This document shows positions 6,901 through 16,417 of a stretch of DNA of 43,642 nt, piece after piece. The stretch covers positions 1-43,642 of the forward strand of contig PHDM01000030.1 of the NCBI GenBank assembly GCA_002840985.1, written 5' to 3'. The notes below the pieces were generated by a model that did not search any database, had not been told where the DNA came from, and saw nothing but the letters and a program-made list of their open reading frames with translations. The position numbers and the translations under genes are program-made. Source of the DNA: Bacteroidetes bacterium HGW-Bacteroidetes-17. GTDB lineage: Bacteria > Bacteroidota > Bacteroidia > Bacteroidales > GCA-2711565. The first letter of the stretch is position 1. Every line of letters starts with the position of its first letter.

Positions 6901-9348
6901 TTATTTTTTATTCTTCACATATTTCATTAACCATTGATCGGATTCCCATAAAACATGCAAAATGGATTCGTAAGCTGCATATCCATGACTTTCGGCCGGT
7001 AACATCACCAAACGAACGGTTGCACCGTGGCCCTTCAATGCATTGTAATAACGCTCACTTTGTAAAGGGAACGTACCTGAATTATTATCAGCCAAACCAT
7101 GGGTCATTAATAGCGGTGTTTTCATTTTATCGGCATGCATAAATGGTGCCATTTGGTTATAAACATCGGGTGCTTCCCAGTATGTTCTTTCTTCCGATTG
7201 GAAGCCAAATGGGGTTAAAGTCCTGTTGTATGCTCCACTACGAGCAAGCCCGGCAGCAAACAAATTGGAATGGGTCAATAAATTGGCGGTCATAAATGCG
7301 CCATAACTGTGACCTCCAACTGCAACACGCTTTCGATCAACAATGCCCATTTCGTCAAGTGCATCAATGGCAGCTTTTGCATTTGCAACTAATTGAGGGA
7401 TAAATAAATCGTTTGGCTCAGTGTCACCTTCGCCGATAATTGGAAATTCTGCATTTTCGAGAATTGCGAAACCTCTTTTAACCCAAAAAATTGGCGATCC
7501 GTAACTGATTCGTGTAAAACGATGTGGAGAGGTACGAACCTGACCTGCCGTTTTTGGATCTTTGTATTCACGTGGATAGGCCCACATCAGCATTGGTAAT
7601 CGCCCATCTTTTGCTTTATCATATCCTGCCGGTAAATACATTGTAGCAGTTAAATCTACACCGTCATCACGTTTGTATTTGATGAATTCTTTGGTTACGC
7701 CTTCCAGTGCTTTATATGGATTTGGGAAAAAAGTTATTTGTTTGGGAGCCTCTTTTTTCTTGAAGTTGCGCAGGTAGTAATTTGCATTTTCGGATGCAGA
7801 TTCAATACTGGTAATCATTACTCCTTTCTTTAAATCAATAAAAAACAAATTGCCTCTGAAACCAATACTCTCATAAGTGCTGATTCCGTCGGCACGCCAA
7901 ATTTCTTTGGTGGTTTTTTTTGTCAAATCATATTGATTCAGGAAGGGTCGGTTTCCTTCCGGAGAATATCCTTCACCGCTTAAATAGAGATATCGGTCTT
8001 TTTCGACAAGCAATACATTTCTTCCGAATTGATTTTCAACTGTTACAAAGCTTCCGGGATCCTGATAAATATCTTCAGAATTAAGGTTAAATAATATTTC
8101 GGGTTTAATGTTATCAATAGAGGGATTGATTTTATATACCAGTGATTCACGAGTACTCCTCCAATTATCGTACGCAATGGCAATTTTATCATTTCCCCAG
8201 GTCATGCCTCTGAATCGGTTTTTAACCGAAACAATATGGGTTTTATTATTCAGATCGAAAGGATAATCGGTTGTATAAACCGCGTCACGAAATTCTGCTT
8301 CTGTTTTGGGGTTCCCTCCATCCAGTGCTTCAATCCAATAGATCGAGGCTGGCTTATCAGATCTCCAACTTACCCTTCGTGGACCTTTCTCCACTGCATC
8401 AAAACCACTTGGGACTTCTTCTAGGAGAGGAATTTCCTGTATTACCCTGATAAATTTACCATCTTTATCCAGCAAACTTAATACTGTAGGGAACTGGTTA
8501 AAAGGAACTAAATAAGAATAGGGTTTCTTGATGGTTTCTGTAATAATATATTCACTATTTGGAGAAACAGAAAATCCACTATAGATATTTGACTCGGTTA
8601 AATTTATTGAATTACCTTCCAAATCTACTCTTACCAATAAGGAACTTGCAAAATAATCAAAATTGGCTTCATCGGCTTTGTTTTTAAGCAAATCCTGATA
8701 GGTTCTTGAAGGAGCTGTTTTTCCTAAGTTTTCCTGAACAACCGGTCCGGTAGGGGTTTCATCAGCTTCTGTCAGACTTCCACGATCGGGATTGATAAAA
8801 CTGCAAATGAAAGACTGTCCGTCAGCTGCCCAATTATAGCTGCCACCAAATACACCATTTAACACTGCTTTGGTTAACTTTTTGGCTTCTTTTGATTGAA
8901 CATCAAAATACCACAATTCAATACCTTTATTTGTGGTATTTGTGAAAGCTACTTTTTGGTAATCAGGTGACCATGATACATCACTTATGTTAGCTTTTTC
9001 CGGCAAGCCTGTTACCTGAAATTCTTCACCACTTGCAACATTTTTGATGGTGATATTTGTGTTGAAATTTGTTCGGCTGCCACCATTGGTTTTAGGATTG
9101 ATACGCAAACCGGCAAGCTTATACTCTAAAGCCGATACTTCGTCTATCGATTTAAAGGGAACATTTTCGAGCAGGATCATCCATACACCATTGTTATCTA
9201 ATCGAACAGATGGGGTTAATGGGCTGTTTATTAACTCCAGTATTTCTTTTGGTGGAGTTTGATATTTAAGGTCAACTTGGGCAATGCTTTGAAAGCTAAT
9301 AAGCAAAAATAAACCCATTAATAATTTAAAAATAAATTGTTTTTTCAT
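6901..9348 (-). CDS. S9 family serine peptidase, glutamyl-endopeptidase-like, secreted
   Basis: 815 residues. An N-terminal signal peptide (KKQFIFKLLMGLFLLISF, cleavage likely after SIAQ) sends it to the periplasm. A long beta-propeller-like region (about 50-560) is followed by an alpha/beta hydrolase domain. The catalytic triad is S681 in GGHSYGAFM, D754 in HGLADNNSG and H788 in PAESHGYAA. The ARSGAYNRTLTPFGFQ segment matches the chloroplast glutamyl endopeptidase/S9D group from memory, so cleavage after Glu is likely but not shown. The gene follows the PlsC-like gene by 21 bases and may be cotranscribed with it. It ends at the bidirectional terminator 6845-6882. Probable role: peptide scavenging in the cell envelope. 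Confidence 0.88.
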   Translation of the reverse strand: MKKQFIFKLLMGLFLLISFQSIAQVDLKYQTPPKEILELINSPLTPSVRLDNNGVWMILLENVPFKSIDEVSALEYKLAGLRINPKTNGGSRTNFNTNITIKNVASGEEFQVTGLPEKANISDVSWSPDYQKVAFTNTTNKGIELWYFDVQSKEAKKLTKAVLNGVFGGSYNWAADGQSFICSFINPDRGSLTEADETPTGPVVQENLGKTAPSRTYQDLLKNKADEANFDYFASSLLVRVDLEGNSINLTESNIYSGFSVSPNSEYIITETIKKPYSYLVPFNQFPTVLSLLDKDGKFIRVIQEIPLLEEVPSGFDAVEKGPRRVSWRSDKPASIYWIEALDGGNPKTEAEFRDAVYTTDYPFDLNNKTHIVSVKNRFRGMTWGNDKIAIAYDNWRSTRESLVYKINPSIDNIKPEILFNLNSEDIYQDPGSFVTVENQFGRNVLLVEKDRYLYLSGEGYSPEGNRPFLNQYDLTKKTTKEIWRADGISTYESIGFRGNLFFIDLKKGVMITSIESASENANYYLRNFKKKEAPKQITFFPNPYKALEGVTKEFIKYKRDDGVDLTATMYLPAGYDKAKDGRLPMLMWAYPREYKDPKTAGQVRTSPHRFTRISYGSPIFWVKRGFAILENAEFPIIGEGDTEPNDLFIPQLVANAKAAIDALDEMGIVDRKRVAVGGHSYGAFMTANLLTHSNLFAAGLARSGAYNRTLTPFGFQSEERTYWEAPDVYNQMAPFMHADKMKTPLLMTHGLADNNSGTFPLQSERYYNALKGHGATVRLVMLPAESHGYAAYESILHVLWESDQWLMKYVKNKK

Positions 9349-9369
9349 GTGTTGGAATGTTTAGTTGGA

Positions 9370-10095
9370 TTAAGTTTTATTGCAATAAAGTTTTTTCATT
9401 TTCTCAATGTCCTTTTTGTCATTTTGTAACTTGACCTCTTTCCTGGGGGGAGTAAGGTTAAAGTTTTCAGGATACCTGGCAGTTATATGACGGTAAAAAT
9501 CCTGAATAATTTTTAAATCTTCCTCATAATTGCCACTAGGGTAGAGAACAGGTCCCACTCCGGCTTCTTTCTTTGCATAATCGGCATATCCCATGGCAAT
9601 GGGTACGTTGGCCCGTTGGGCAATATGGTAAAATCCTTTTTTCCAACGGTTAGATAATTTTCTTGTTCCTTCAGGAGTGATAAGAACATATAACGAATCA
9701 GTTTGGTTAAATAGTTCAACAACCTGATCAATCATATTATTGTTTTTTCCACGGTCAACCGCTATACCACCCCAAGCCCTTAAAATTCCTCCGAAAGGGA
9801 AAACGAAAACTTCTTTTTTGATCAGGAATGTCAGCTTCACACCAATGGCAAAATAGGCAAGTCGCCCAACGAAAAAATCGACATTACTGGTGTGTGGTGC
9901 TGCAATAACAACACATTTATCAACACCAGGAGGAATAATCCCGTTGAGTTTCCATCCCCAGATTTTTAAAATAATTTTAGCAATTAATTTCAAACCATGT
10001 ACGAATTGAGTTTTGTAAATATAAGTAAATATTCGCGAGGGATAATTTGATTCAATGCACAATTTGAAAAATCGTGAATTAAATATATAAAGCAA
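9370..10095 (-). CDS. 1-acyl-glycerol-3-phosphate acyltransferase (PlsC)-like protein
   Basis: 241 residues of the glycerolipid acyltransferase family. The catalytic HX4D motif is seen as APHTSNVDF, followed by a hydrophobic stretch, the GGIAVDRGK block and the PEGTRK block that binds the phosphate. Such enzymes transfer an acyl chain to lysophosphatidic acid or to another lipid alcohol at the inner membrane. The first 35 or so residues (up to KTQFVHG) are not part of the usual domain and the true start may be further in; conserved sequence begins around LKLIAKIILKIWGWKLNG. The gene sits between dnaX and the S9 peptidase, all on the minus strand. It is a divergent short member, so ornithine-lipid or other acylation is also possible. 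Confidence 0.8.
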   Translation of the reverse strand: MLYIFNSRFFKLCIESNYPSRIFTYIYKTQFVHGLKLIAKIILKIWGWKLNGIIPPGVDKCVVIAAPHTSNVDFFVGRLAYFAIGVKLTFLIKKEVFVFPFGGILRAWGGIAVDRGKNNNMIDQVVELFNQTDSLYVLITPEGTRKLSNRWKKGFYHIAQRANVPIAMGYADYAKKEAGVGPVLYPSGNYEEDLKIIQDFYRHITARYPENFNLTPPRKEVKLQNDKKDIEKMKKLYCNKT

Positions 10096-10170
10096 TGAAT
10101 TGATTAGAGGAATGCAGGAATTTTGCTAATAAAAATTAATATTTTAACTAAATTGCTGATAGAGCATAAA

Positions 10171-11928
10171 TTAAAATTCAATCTCCAAATCCAGCTGATC
10201 CTTTAAGTCCTGAAGAGCCGGGTTTTTTTTCTTCATCTCATCAAATTTTTCTTCGTCGGTATAGGCCGTATTATTTTCTTCTTTTAAGGTAATAACCGAT
10301 TGTAAACTTAATTTTTGATTTTGCAGATGTTCTTTTAAATAAGCCTGAACCTTGTTTATATTCTGACGATCATTGGCAATAACCTTATTATCGGTTTTAA
10401 ATTCAACTAAATAATTATCCTTTAAGATAGGGGTGTATTTCCGAAGTGCGTTAACAAAACTGGGAGTTTGATCTGCTTCGGAAGATAAATAATTGCTCCA
10501 TTGGGTTTCCAAGTCTTCCTGTGTAAAATCGGTGTCGGGCAATGTATGAATTGTGCTTTTATAAGTGCTTGCTTCTTCCTCAACTTTATTGATATTTCCT
10601 TTGATTGAAATACTGCCCGGCATTCTGGGACCCGTCTTTTTTTGAACCGGTTTTGGTTCGGGATCCTTCACAGGTACTGTTTTAGGTTCATTTACAATGG
10701 TTGGCTGAGACACTGCTTGTGGTTCATTTGTCAATGGTTTTGGAATTGGTTCACTGACAATTGATTTTGTAGATTGGTTTTCAGTTTTTTTTTGAGGAGG
10801 AATGATGATCGGCTCAGATTGAGGATGTAAAGCTCCTGATTTTAATGAACACATTTGCATCAAACTTAATTCTAAACGCAAACGCTTATTGTTACTTCCT
10901 CTATATTCAATATCACAATGGTTGATAATTTCCAAACCTTTTATTAAAAACATGATATCTGCCTGTTTAGCTTGCTCGGCATAGCGACTTTTAATATTTT
11001 CACCTACCTCTAATAAGGATAAGGTTGCTTTATCTTTACAAACTAAAAGATTTCTTAAATGCTCGGCAAGTCCAATAATAAAATGCTGTCCATCGAAACC
11101 ATTTTCAAAAATATCGTTGAGGATAAGTAATGAATTGGTAATGTCATTTTTAAGTGTAGCATCAACGATTTTAAAATAATAATCGTAATCTAAGATATTC
11201 AGATTATCGATCACATTTTTATAAGTAATATTTGCACTTGAAAAACTTACAAGTTGATCAAAAATTGAAAGAGCATCTCTTAAGGCTCCATCCGCTTTTT
11301 GTGCAATAATATGTAAGGCATCTGTTTCGGCTTCGATATGCTCGTTTTGTGCAACGAATTTTAGATGATTCGCAATATCTTCAACCCCGATTCTTTTAAA
11401 ATCAAAAATCTGACAGCGTGATAAAATGGTTGGAATAATTTTATGCTTTTCGGTAGTAGCCAAAATAAATTTGGCATATGGAGGTGGTTCTTCTAAGGTC
11501 TTCAAAAAGGCATTAAATGCATTTGACGACAGCATATGAACCTCATCAATGATATAAACTTTGTATTTTCCTACCTGAGGGGGTATTCGAACTTGTTCAA
11601 CCAGATTTCGAATATCCTCAACTGAGTTATTAGATGCCGCATCCAATTCGTGGATATTGAAAGAAGCAGCGTTATTAAAGGAAGTACAAGATTCACATTT
11701 GTTACAGGCCTCAATGTTTTCCGATAGATTTTGACAATTAATTGTTTTTGCCATGATTCGGGCACAGGTTGTTTTACCAATCCCTCTAGGGCCGCAAAAT
11801 AAAAATGCCTGAGCTAAAATATTGTTTTTGATGGCATTCTTCAGTGTTGAGGTAATTGAGTTTTGTCCAACCACGGTGTCGAATGTGGCAGGCCTGTACT
11901 TTCGTGCAGAAACAATAAAATTTTCCAT
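10171..11928 (-). CDS. dnaX: DNA polymerase III subunit gamma/tau
   Basis: Clamp-loader ATPase of the replisome. The ATG at 11928 (MENFIVSARKYRPATF) is chosen over the TTG at 11958 used in the ORF track, because the N-terminus then matches the family and the TTG lies inside the predicted -7 promoter box. It has a Walker A motif GPRGIGKTT, a four-cysteine zinc module (C-x(n)-CNKCESC), the DExH-like box YIIDEVHML, the LEEPP motif and the sensor SRCQIF. After about residue 370 comes a Pro/Lys/Glu-rich linker, then a C-terminal tau-type domain. A run of nine A residues in the mRNA falls exactly at the domain III/linker junction (see separate entry). 585 residues, typical of Bacteroidota. Confidence 0.95.
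   Translation of the reverse strand: MENFIVSARKYRPATFDTVVGQNSITSTLKNAIKNNILAQAFLFCGPRGIGKTTCARIMAKTINCQNLSENIEACNKCESCTSFNNAASFNIHELDAASNNSVEDIRNLVEQVRIPPQVGKYKVYIIDEVHMLSSNAFNAFLKTLEEPPPYAKFILATTEKHKIIPTILSRCQIFDFKRIGVEDIANHLKFVAQNEHIEAETDALHIIAQKADGALRDALSIFDQLVSFSSANITYKNVIDNLNILDYDYYFKIVDATLKNDITNSLLILNDIFENGFDGQHFIIGLAEHLRNLLVCKDKATLSLLEVGENIKSRYAEQAKQADIMFLIKGLEIINHCDIEYRGSNNKRLRLELSLMQMCSLKSGALHPQSEPIIIPPQKKTENQSTKSIVSEPIPKPLTNEPQAVSQPTIVNEPKTVPVKDPEPKPVQKKTGPRMPGSISIKGNINKVEEEASTYKSTIHTLPDTDFTQEDLETQWSNYLSSEADQTPSFVNALRKYTPILKDNYLVEFKTDNKVIANDRQNINKVQAYLKEHLQNQKLSLQSVITLKEENNTAYTDEEKFDEMKKKNPALQDLKDQLDLEIEF
10785..10793 (-). other. A9 slippery run inside dnaX
   Basis: The minus-strand mRNA reads CCT CCT CAA AAA AAA ACT GAA, a run of nine A residues at codons 379-382, just after the predicted end of clamp-loader domain III. 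One extra A, or a -1 ribosomal slip, gives AAC TGA and stops at once, yielding a roughly 382-residue gamma-like product with only domains I-III. Confidence 0.45.
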
Positions 11929-11955
11929 AATCAGTTTCGGGTATAATTTTCTGGT

Positions 11956-11963
11956 CAAAAATA
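11956..11963 (-). promoter_or_regulatory. Predicted -7 promoter box for dnaX
   Basis: TATTTTTG on the minus strand fits TAnnTTTG; a TTG lies 23 bases further upstream. Transcription would start near 11949, about 20 bases before the dnaX ATG at 11928. Confidence 0.5.
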
Positions 11964-12034
11964 AGAAAAAAACAGCACTACTAACGCAATTAGATGATTA
12001 ATGACCGATTCAACAATGCTTTATTAGCAAGGAT

Positions 12035-12145
12035 AGGATGGAATGAATAATGGAAAATGATTAATGAAAAATGAAAAGTGAAGAACGAAAAGTGAATAAT
12101 CAATTATCATTGATCAATAAACATTAATCAATAATTATTAGAGGT
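12035..12145. repeat. Low-complexity AT-rich tandem-like stretch
   Basis: The 320-base gap between dnaX and the next gene contains repeated, decayed units of the AATGAAAA/AAGTGAA and ATTAATCAATAA type, for example ATGAAAAATGAAAAGTGAA. No ORF and no stable hairpin were seen. The remainder of the gap holds the two divergent promoters (11956-11963 and 12190-12217). Confidence 0.5.
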
Positions 12146-12189
12146 TTTTCAAATCTGGTTTTTGGGTTTATTTTAGGCTCTTGAAATAC

Positions 12190-12217
12190 TTGTCAAGTAA
12201 TTTAAGAACTATCTTTG
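12190..12217 (+). promoter_or_regulatory. Predicted housekeeping promoter
   Basis: TTG at 12190-12192 and TATCTTTG at 12210-12217 are separated by 17 bases and match the Bacteroidota -33/-7 consensus. Transcription would start near 12222, about 27 bases before the ATG at 12249. Confidence 0.65.
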
Positions 12218-12248
12218 TTGTAAATAAGCACATTTTATTGAGGGTATT

Positions 12249-13544
12249 ATGATCCTGGTTTATTCAGATGTTAACTCTTCTCGGCTTAAATATGTTATAA
12301 GATTGCTCTTTAATGATATTTTAAGGACTGAATATCAACTATGCAATAATCTTGAAGAGTTTAAGGAGAGTAATGATGCAAAGATCAATTACTCCGATTT
12401 GCATATTCAAAATGCAATTTCAATTCGCCCATCATTGCTGCTTTTTGAATCGAACATTTTCGATAAGGAAATCATCGTTGAAGATTGGGAAGGCTTGCCT
12501 GTTTTTTTCCTGACAGATAAAAATGCGGATATTCCGTATGATATTTTTTCAGTAATATTTTATTTGGTTTCGCGATATGAAGAATATCTGGAACCCAAAA
12601 GTCTGGATCAGCATGGTCGGTTCAAGGCTGAATCATCGATTGCCTTTAAGCATCATTTTCTGGAACGACCATTGGTTAATCAAATTGCGCTGAAGCTTAA
12701 AGAAAAAATAACCTTAAAAAGTCCTGAAATCACCTTTTTTCAACCTAAGTATCAATATGTCCCAACTTTTGATGTAGATATTGCTTTTTCATATATTGGA
12801 AAGGGGTTTTGGCGAAATACCGGGGGTATGGTCAGGTCTTTTCTGAAGCTTGAATTCAAAAAGCTTACAGAACGATTTAATGTTCTACTTGGCCTCATCC
12901 CTGATCCATTCAATAATTTTGATTTTATCTTTGGCGAACTTGGGAAAGAAAATTACAATGCGATCATTTTTATGAATCTTGGGAAGTATGGGAGATATGA
13001 TAAAAATATATCCTTTCAGAATTTGAAGTTCTTCCGTTTACTTAAGAACTTAAATGAAAAAGCGCAAATCAATATTCACCCTTCGTATACTTCAAATTCG
13101 GATCTAAGTTTACTAAGAGATGAAATAGCAAAACTCGAGCATATTTTGGGGGGCGATGTGATTAGGTCGCGGCAGCATTTTCTGATTCTTAATTTTCCGG
13201 AAACATACAGAAATTTAATTGAACTGGGCATCATTGAAGATTACTCCTTAGGTTATGCGTCGCAATTGGGGTTCAGGGCAAGTATCTGCACGCCATTTAG
13301 GTTTTATGATTTATTGAATGAGGAAGAGACCCGATTGGTGATCAGGCCATTTGCTTTCATGGATGGGACGATGACCGATTACCTGAAGTTAAATCCGGAT
13401 GAAATGTTAATTCAGGTACAACGAATTTCCGATTCAGTAAGAAAGGTAGGAGGAGATTTGATCGGAATCTGGCATAATTCATCGATTGCCGAAGATGAAG
13501 GAATAGAAAAACTATTCGTAAAAACATTATCAATTTTGAAATAG
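12249..13544 (+). CDS. Polysaccharide deacetylase-like protein (DUF7033-type N-terminus)
   Basis: 431 residues. An N-terminal half without clear motifs (about 1-160) precedes a degenerate NodB/CE4-like domain. The metal-binding first motif appears as PTFDVD near residue 176, followed by INIHPSYTSN and RSRQHF, then DYSLGYASQLGFRASI near residue 345 and WHNSS near the C-terminus. No signal peptide is visible, suggesting a cytoplasmic enzyme acting on sugar-containing precursors. This arrangement is common in Bacteroidota cell-surface polysaccharide loci. The stop codon directly abuts the ATG of the next gene (TAGATG), so the two are cotranscribed and probably coupled. Substrate unknown. Confidence 0.72.
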   Translation: MILVYSDVNSSRLKYVIRLLFNDILRTEYQLCNNLEEFKESNDAKINYSDLHIQNAISIRPSLLLFESNIFDKEIIVEDWEGLPVFFLTDKNADIPYDIFSVIFYLVSRYEEYLEPKSLDQHGRFKAESSIAFKHHFLERPLVNQIALKLKEKITLKSPEITFFQPKYQYVPTFDVDIAFSYIGKGFWRNTGGMVRSFLKLEFKKLTERFNVLLGLIPDPFNNFDFIFGELGKENYNAIIFMNLGKYGRYDKNISFQNLKFFRLLKNLNEKAQINIHPSYTSNSDLSLLRDEIAKLEHILGGDVIRSRQHFLILNFPETYRNLIELGIIEDYSLGYASQLGFRASICTPFRFYDLLNEEETRLVIRPFAFMDGTMTDYLKLNPDEMLIQVQRISDSVRKVGGDLIGIWHNSSIAEDEGIEKLFVKTLSILK

Positions 13545-14486
13545 ATGGAAATACGATATCTTAAAAATCATGAAATTGATAAAGTGAAATGGGATACCTG
13601 TATTTCCAAATCATTTAATGGAATTATCTACGCTTATTCGTGGTACCTTGATATTGTATGTGAGGATTGGGATGCCTTGATTGATGGAGATTATTTGCGG
13701 GTTTTTCCTTTACCTGTAAAACGAAAATTTGGGGTCAATCTGATATATCAACCATTTTTCACTCAGCAACTTGGCATAATTTCACAAAATATACTCACGC
13801 AAGAGGTGGTTACAGAATTCTTGAATGCCATCCCAAAAGCATTTAATTATATTGAAATTCAACTGAACAATTTTAATAAAGTTGATCATACTCAATTCGA
13901 AATTAAGCCATTATTAAACCATGAACTGGATCTGATCAATAATTATGAAAACATCAAAAAAAGATATGCGGAGAACTTAAAAAGAAAGTTGAAAAAAACT
14001 GCTGAATCAGGTCTCTTTATTAACATCAATGCCAATCCTGATGAAATAATCAAACTCTTCATCCATAATAAGGGAAAGCATATTCGCCATTTAAAAGAAA
14101 ACGATTATATAACCCTGCGTAGAATCATTTATACTGCAATTCATCGTGGCATTGCACAAGTTTATGGGGTTTACGATTCGGGTAATATCTTGTGTGCAGG
14201 TGGTTTTTTCCTTCTGTCAAATCGAAAATTGACCTTTCTTTTTTCGGGTTTAAGTAAGGAAGGCAGGGAAATGAATTCAATGGCTTTTTTGCTTGATCAA
14301 GTGATTAAAGTAAATAGCAACCAGCATCTGACTTTCGATTTTGAAGGATCAAACGATCCCGGGTTGGCAAAATTTTACAAGAGTTTCGGTTCAAAAGAAA
14401 TTATTTACTACAATTTGATCATAAGCAGATTAAATATGATATATAAAATTGGATTGAAGTTATGGCGTATAGCTAAGTTCAGGTAA
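13545..14486 (+). CDS. FemAB/GNAT-like acyltransferase
   Basis: 313 residues with no signal peptide. The N-terminal part contains YAYSWYLDIVCEDWDAL and LPVKRKFG followed by a YQPFFTQQLG motif, and the C-terminal part (about 145-290) has a GNAT fold pattern, with GGFFLLSNRKLTFLFSG and FDFEGSNDPGLAKFYKSFG, as in the FemAB/BioF2-like acetyltransferase group. Such proteins use acyl-CoA or aminoacyl-tRNA donors. It starts immediately after the stop of the deacetylase-like gene, so the two probably act on the same surface glycan or peptide substrate. Family is fairly sure; reaction unknown. Confidence 0.7.
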   Translation: MEIRYLKNHEIDKVKWDTCISKSFNGIIYAYSWYLDIVCEDWDALIDGDYLRVFPLPVKRKFGVNLIYQPFFTQQLGIISQNILTQEVVTEFLNAIPKAFNYIEIQLNNFNKVDHTQFEIKPLLNHELDLINNYENIKKRYAENLKRKLKKTAESGLFININANPDEIIKLFIHNKGKHIRHLKENDYITLRRIIYTAIHRGIAQVYGVYDSGNILCAGGFFLLSNRKLTFLFSGLSKEGREMNSMAFLLDQVIKVNSNQHLTFDFEGSNDPGLAKFYKSFGSKEIIYYNLIISRLNMIYKIGLKLWRIAKFR

Positions 14487-14524
14487 ACATGACAATTTAA
14501 TCGAAGTGATAATTTTCTTTTTAT

Positions 14525-14532
14525 TACATTTG
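14525..14532 (+). promoter_or_regulatory. Predicted -7 box before the upp-permease fusion
   Basis: TACATTTG matches TAnnTTTG exactly. No good -33 TTG is present, and the implied leader would be only 10-17 bases, so this is tentative. Confidence 0.4.
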
Positions 14533-14548
14533 TGAATCACTAAATTTG

Positions 14549-16411
14549 ATGCATATGGTTTATATTCTGGGAAAACATAACAGTTTGTTAAATCAGTTTT
14601 TATCCGAGCTCAGAGATGAGCACATTCAATTGGATCGTTATCGTTTTCGAAAGAATCTGGAACGACTGGGTGAAATTTTTGCCTATGAAATCAGTAAAAA
14701 GCTGGAATATGAGCAGAAAGGTGTTACAACACCTTTAGGAGTAGCCAATGTATTTGTATTGTCCCAACATCCTGTTCTTTCTACAATTTTCAGAGCTGGT
14801 TTACCCTTGCATCAAGGGATGTTGAATTTCTTTGATCATGCTGATAATGCCTTTGTTTCTGCATATCGCAAGTATCATAAAAATCAAAAATTTGATATCC
14901 GGATCGAATATGCTTCAAGCCCCGATCTTGATGGTCGAATATTAATTCTTTCGGATGTGATGCTGGCAACAGGAGCATCGATCGTCTTGGCATACAGAGA
15001 ACTCCTTCATATGGGAAATCCAAAGCATACCCATATTGTAGCTGCCGTTGCAAGCGCAGAAGGGGTTGAATATATTAAGAAAAATTTACCATCGACCAAA
15101 GTTACCCTTTGGGTAGGTGCTGTTGATGATGAATTGACTGCCCAATCATACATTGTTCCCGGCTTGTTTATGACAAAATTTCTGATCATAGAAAATATTA
15201 AAATTTCACTTGAGTCTATTCGATCGCATATGTTGAGAAGCATTCTCACTGTTCTGATTATTGCATTTGGGATAATGGCCCTCGTTGGTATTCTAACTGC
15301 TATTGATTCAATTAAATACTCCTTAACCGATAGTTTCGCGATGATGGGTGCAAATACTTTTACAATTCGAAACAGGGAAATTATTATACGCATGGGAGGT
15401 GGAGGTAATGATGCAAAAAGATTCAGGTCAATTACGATAGATGAGGCAACTACTTTTAAAGAGGAATTTAAAATTCCTGCCTCTGTTTCGGTTTACACTT
15501 ATGGAACTAATTCTGCTACTTTAAAATTTGAATCCGAAAAAACAGATCCGAATGTTCCGGTAATTGGTTCTGATGAAGGTTATTTAATAACTTCGGGATT
15601 GGAGATTGAGAAAGGACGGAATTTTAATGTAAATGAAGTGCATTTCGGGAATAATGTAACTATTATAGGAAGCGAAGTTGCAAAACGATTGTTTAAATCA
15701 AATGTTGACCCTATCGACAAAATAATCTCAATTGGTCCTGGAAAGTATAAGGTAATTGGGGTGTTGAAAGAGAAAGGCTCAAGTATTGGGGCGAGTGATC
15801 GTTTGGCAGTCGTACCACTGACGAATGTTAGGCAGTATTTTTCCAGAGCAAACATGAATTATACAATCAATGTAATGACTTCCAGAGCGGAAGATACAGA
15901 GGCTGCAATAGGTGAAGCAACAGGATTGTTTCGTGTAATTCGCAAAGATAAACTTGGAGAAGTAGATACTTTTGGAATAGCCAAAAGTGACCTTATTGCT
16001 GATACCCTTATAAGTATGATGAGCTATGTTACCATGGCCGCAACATTTATTGGACTGATTACGTTGCTTGGAGCGGCCATAGGTTTAATGAACATCATGC
16101 TGGTGTCGGTGACCGAACGAACACGGGAGATTGGTATCAGAAAGGCCATGGGCGCGACAAGCATTACAATTAGGAATCAATTTTTTGTGGAAGCAATCGT
16201 AATTGGACAAATTGGTGGTCTTTTGGGAATTGTCCTAGGGATTTTGATAGGGAATATTCTTTCTTTATCCATCGGTAGTGCCTTTATCGTTCCTTGGTTA
16301 TGGATCTTATTGGGCGTTGTTTTGTGTTTTATCGTAGCCATTATTTCAGGAATTATTCCTGCAAATAAAGCAGCACGGCTTGATCCAATTGATGCTTTGC
16401 GATACGAATAG
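14549..16411 (+). CDS. Uracil phosphoribosyltransferase fused to a MacB/FtsX-type ABC permease
   Basis: One uninterrupted frame of 620 codons. The ORF-track TTG at 14546 is replaced by ATG 14549 (or 14555, [12 protein letters not shown]). Residues 1-206 are a UPRTase: [39 protein letters not shown], the PRPP loop as DVMLATGAS (usually DPMLATG), and [14 protein letters not shown]. The normal C-terminal GDAGDxxxG segment, which contacts uracil, is missing. From codon 208 (ATG at 15170) a full 413-residue MacB-type permease follows: [19 protein letters not shown]1 ([15 protein letters not shown]), a periplasmic domain, [14 protein letters not shown] and the last three helices, ending [12 protein letters not shown]. 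Topology is consistent, with UPRTase in the cytosol. No ATPase gene is near. It could be a real fusion, a decayed upp tail, or an assembly artefact. Confidence 0.85.
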   Translation: MHMVYILGKHNSLLNQFLSELRDEHIQLDRYRFRKNLERLGEIFAYEISKKLEYEQKGVTTPLGVANVFVLSQHPVLSTIFRAGLPLHQGMLNFFDHADNAFVSAYRKYHKNQKFDIRIEYASSPDLDGRILILSDVMLATGASIVLAYRELLHMGNPKHTHIVAAVASAEGVEYIKKNLPSTKVTLWVGAVDDELTAQSYIVPGLFMTKFLIIENIKISLESIRSHMLRSILTVLIIAFGIMALVGILTAIDSIKYSLTDSFAMMGANTFTIRNREIIIRMGGGGNDAKRFRSITIDEATTFKEEFKIPASVSVYTYGTNSATLKFESEKTDPNVPVIGSDEGYLITSGLEIEKGRNFNVNEVHFGNNVTIIGSEVAKRLFKSNVDPIDKIISIGPGKYKVIGVLKEKGSSIGASDRLAVVPLTNVRQYFSRANMNYTINVMTSRAEDTEAAIGEATGLFRVIRKDKLGEVDTFGIAKSDLIADTLISMMSYVTMAATFIGLITLLGAAIGLMNIMLVSVTERTREIGIRKAMGATSITIRNQFFVEAIVIGQIGGLLGIVLGILIGNILSLSIGSAFIVPWLWILLGVVLCFIVAIISGIIPANKAARLDPIDALRYE

Positions 16412-16417
16412 GATAAG

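Noticed and set aside
11929-11958. TTG at 11958 as the dnaX start
   Set aside because: It lies within the predicted -7 box and adds residues that do not belong to the family; ATG 11928 fits.
12035-12145. Possible CRISPR-like or tandem repeat array upstream of 12249
   Set aside because: Units are short, uneven and AT-only, without spacers; it is simple-sequence drift.
14549-16411. Frameshift between two overlapping genes as explanation for the upp-permease ORF
   Set aside because: Both parts are in one frame with no stop, and no remnant of the missing UPRTase tail is visible in the other frames near 15166; a deletion or true fusion fits better.
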